DNA of 6,384 nucleotides, from assembly GCA_021848555.1 (NCBI GenBank), contig JAJZUN010000175.1:1-6384 (forward strand), read 5' to 3'. Position 1 is the first letter of the stretch. The number at the start of each line of letters is the position of its first letter. Source of the stretch: Pseudomonadota bacterium. Its GTDB lineage: Bacteria > Pseudomonadota > Gammaproteobacteria > Burkholderiales > SG8-39. The notes under the pieces are model-generated. The model worked only from the letters and a program-made list of their open reading frames with translations, did not search any database and was not told where the DNA came from. Below, piece after piece: positions 5,379 to 6,384 of the stretch. The position numbers were made by a program, and so were the translations under genes.

Positions 5379-5575
5379 GCGGCCGCTTTCTCGTTCGAAT
5401 GCGGGTTTGCCGGCACCGCAGACGCCTTGGCAGGCTCTGGAGCTGCCGCTACCGCAGGCGCCTCACCTGACTTCGGCGCGGCTGCCACGTCGGGCACCTC
5501 GCCAATGCGCTTTTCCACTTCGTCCACGCTCAATACCGACAGCATGGCGTGCACTTCGATAACGCTCGTATTGAT
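5375..5575 (-). pseudogene. Remnant of degenerate HMA domain (metal P-type ATPase N-terminus) with Ala/Pro-rich tail
   Basis: From 5575 the frame reads INTSVIEVHAMLSVLSVDEV, then EKRIGEVPDV, then a 36-residue Ala/Pro-rich tail ending NEKAAA. The first part fits the start of a heavy-metal-associated domain, in which GMxCxxC...VExxL...PGV is usual; here both Cys are Ser (AMLSVLS). Copper P-type ATPases of the CopF type in Burkholderiales have such an N-terminus as I recall, beginning MNTSVI. After GEVPDV the expected beta-strands (VTVNYAAG-like) are absent, so most of the domain appears deleted and joined to linker sequence. The expected ATG is ATC (5573-5575), although AAGAAGG lies 4 nt upstream. 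Without it, the first in-frame ATG is at 5545, with only a weak Shine-Dalgarno, giving 56 residues. The stop overlaps the MFS start. It may survive only to couple translation to the MFS gene. The 23 codons upstream of 5545 are open back to the stop at 5615-5617. Confidence 0.55.
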
Positions 5576-5614
5576 CGAGCCTTCTTGACGGTGTTCATAC
5601 TCGAAATGACCGAT

Positions 5615-6130
5615 TTATCTGGTTCCGGTTGGCGTCCGCTTCGGCGGCCGAAAGCTCGGGTGCGTAAAGTAAAACGTCGCGTGCTGTGGGGCCGTCGCAC
5701 CCGGAGCGCGGAATTCCACGTCGATCCTGAAGGGGCCGCGGCCGATCATTGGAAACAGGCCCGCGTAAACGGGTGCTCCTGCAGCGCTGGTGTTATCGAG
5801 CGCTTTCTTCACGCCCGAAACACCGAGCGCCGCGACGCGGGCTTCGACGAGTGCGTCGGTGATCCGGCGGCCGCTGCGATAGTCGAAGAGGGATACCATG
5901 AGATGATGTGTGTCGCGCGCCGATGCCGGCTGAAACGGCGTTGCGCCGGGCTCGGCAGCCGGCGGGCCGGCAATGAGGTCGGCCGGCATCACCGCGAGAT
6001 AGACCCAGAAATCGCCGACGTGCTGGCGGAAATTGAGTTCTTCGGCGGCGAACGCGGGGTGCGCCATCACGCCAGCCCAGAGGAACGTGAGCACGGCGCG
6101 AGCGAAGCGTGAAGGGTGTTGGTAGCTCAT
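5615..6130 (-). CDS. Periplasmic protein, possibly YtkA/FixH-like Ig-fold
   Basis: This is a 171-residue protein. Residues 1-28 are a signal peptide (basic SRFAR, hydrophobic AVLTFLWAGVMA, cleavage after AFA). The mature chain begins AEELNFRQHVGDFWVYLAVMPADLI and later has HHLMVSLFDYRSGRRITDALVEARV and FRIDVEFRAPG, an alternating pattern typical of a single beta-sandwich domain. The pattern of a body-fluid-like 'MVSLFD...G..I.DA.V.A.V' resembles small periplasmic proteins of the YtkA/FixH type found near copper genes; this assignment is tentative. No Cys and few Met occur in the mature part. It has no Shine-Dalgarno of its own: its ATG overlaps the stop of a 14-codon ORF (ATGA), so translation is probably coupled. 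Downstream, the frame after its TAA stays open into the HMA remnant. Confidence 0.78.
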   Translation of the reverse strand: MSYQHPSRFARAVLTFLWAGVMAHPAFAAEELNFRQHVGDFWVYLAVMPADLIAGPPAAEPGATPFQPASARDTHHLMVSLFDYRSGRRITDALVEARVAALGVSGVKKALDNTSAAGAPVYAGLFPMIGRGPFRIDVEFRAPGATAPQHATFYFTHPSFRPPKRTPTGTR

Positions 6131-6171
6131 GCTTGCCGCAGACGATCCGCTTCGATAACGTTTGTTTTCAT
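6127..6171 (-). CDS. 14-residue leader ORF coupled to the periplasmic protein gene
   Basis: The reading frame is MKTNVIEADRLRQA and stops at TGA. It has an exceptional Shine-Dalgarno: AAGGAGGTG (plus-strand 6174-6182), nine bases complementary to the 16S rRNA 3' end, 4 nt after the core AAGGAGG to the ATG. Its stop overlaps the start of the next gene as ATGA, and that gene lacks its own ribosome site. This is the arrangement of a translational-coupling leader. The peptide has no metal-binding or regulatory codon run, so attenuation is not suggested. It could also be the start of a longer protein broken by a frameshift. Confidence 0.55.
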   Translation of the reverse strand: MKTNVIEADRLRQA

Positions 6172-6204
6172 CGCACCTCCTTGACTACCCTCAACTTCGA
6201 TAGG

Positions 6205-6347
6205 CTATTGCCACTGCCTCACCCACCTGCGATGCAGAAAATTGTAAATGGGCACGTAGACGAGACCCATGTACGCGCAACCCGTTCTACAACGCACTTC
6301 ATCCTGAGCGCATCCGGGTGGGCGCGCTGCAGTTCCGCGCTATTCAT
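6205..6347 (-). pseudogene. Possible small gene broken by a one-base deletion
   Basis: From the ATG at 6347 the frame reads MNSAELQRAHPDALRMKCVV then ERVA; one added base near 6272-6275 would continue as RYMGLVYVPIYNFLHRRW to a stop at 6205-6207, giving a 48-residue protein with an amphipathic aromatic-basic end. Without it, the first frame runs to a TGA at 6219-6221 with unlikely sequence. AGGAG upstream is about 14 nt from the ATG, too far to be ideal. I do not recognise the family. The rest of 6172-6384 shows nothing else supportable. Confidence 0.3.
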
Positions 6348-6384
6348 ATTTATGCGATTTCACTCCTTCGTACTTAGTCGGCGC

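Noticed and set aside
5615..5617. The TAA between the periplasmic protein and the HMA remnant as a nonsense mutation splitting one 250-residue protein.
   Set aside because: The two parts share a frame, but the downstream part has its own ribosome-site-like AAGAAGG and resembles the start of a separate ATPase, so two genes are more likely.
5549..6112. A 187-codon plus-strand open frame.
   Set aside because: It is the antisense shadow of the secreted protein at 5615-6130, which has a signal peptide and coupled start. The shadow is Arg-rich without a domain.

Overview
The window looks like an accessory copper-handling and stress region from a GC-rich betaproteobacterium, most likely Burkholderiales. 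The strongest taxonomic pointer is a CopK-type periplasmic copper protein, a narrow family best known from Cupriavidus. No mobility gene, tRNA, rRNA or CRISPR array was seen.

Layout. (1) Positions 1-1096, minus strand: a CsbD-family stress protein cut by the window edge, a small Pro/Ser/Thr-rich lipoprotein and a 98-residue soluble protein of unknown function. (2) Positions 1097-1504: no intact gene. It holds two inverted repeats and a 75-bp plus-strand copy of the 3' end of the next gene. (3) Positions 1505-1726, minus strand: a 73-residue Met/Gly-rich secreted or membrane protein. (4) Positions 1727-2123: a divergent intergenic region with a perfect palindrome resembling sites of metal-responsive two-component regulators. 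(5) Positions 2124-3535, plus strand: a Met-rich lipoprotein and copK, closed by a clear rho-independent terminator. A MerR-operator-like dyad lies between the two genes, and the copK Shine-Dalgarno can pair with a segment 73 bases upstream. (6) Positions 3629-6384, minus strand: a tightly packed set read right to left. It comprises a possible frameshifted small gene, a 14-codon leader ORF overlapping a periplasmic protein gene, a remnant of a degenerate heavy-metal-associated (HMA) domain overlapping an MFS drug/metabolite antiporter gene (GTGA overlap), and a membrane protein gene with two apparent opposite frameshifts.

Inferred joint role: CopK and the Met-rich lipoprotein would bind Cu(I) in the periplasm and envelope, and the minus-strand set looks like the eroded remains of a metal-export cluster, with an ATPase N-terminus but no ATPase. 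Copper is firmly indicated only by CopK; for the other genes it rests on context. The most interesting points are the copK leader structure, the coupled leader ORF at 6127-6171, the HMA remnant whose start position holds ATC, and the paired frameshifts at about 4085 and 3824.
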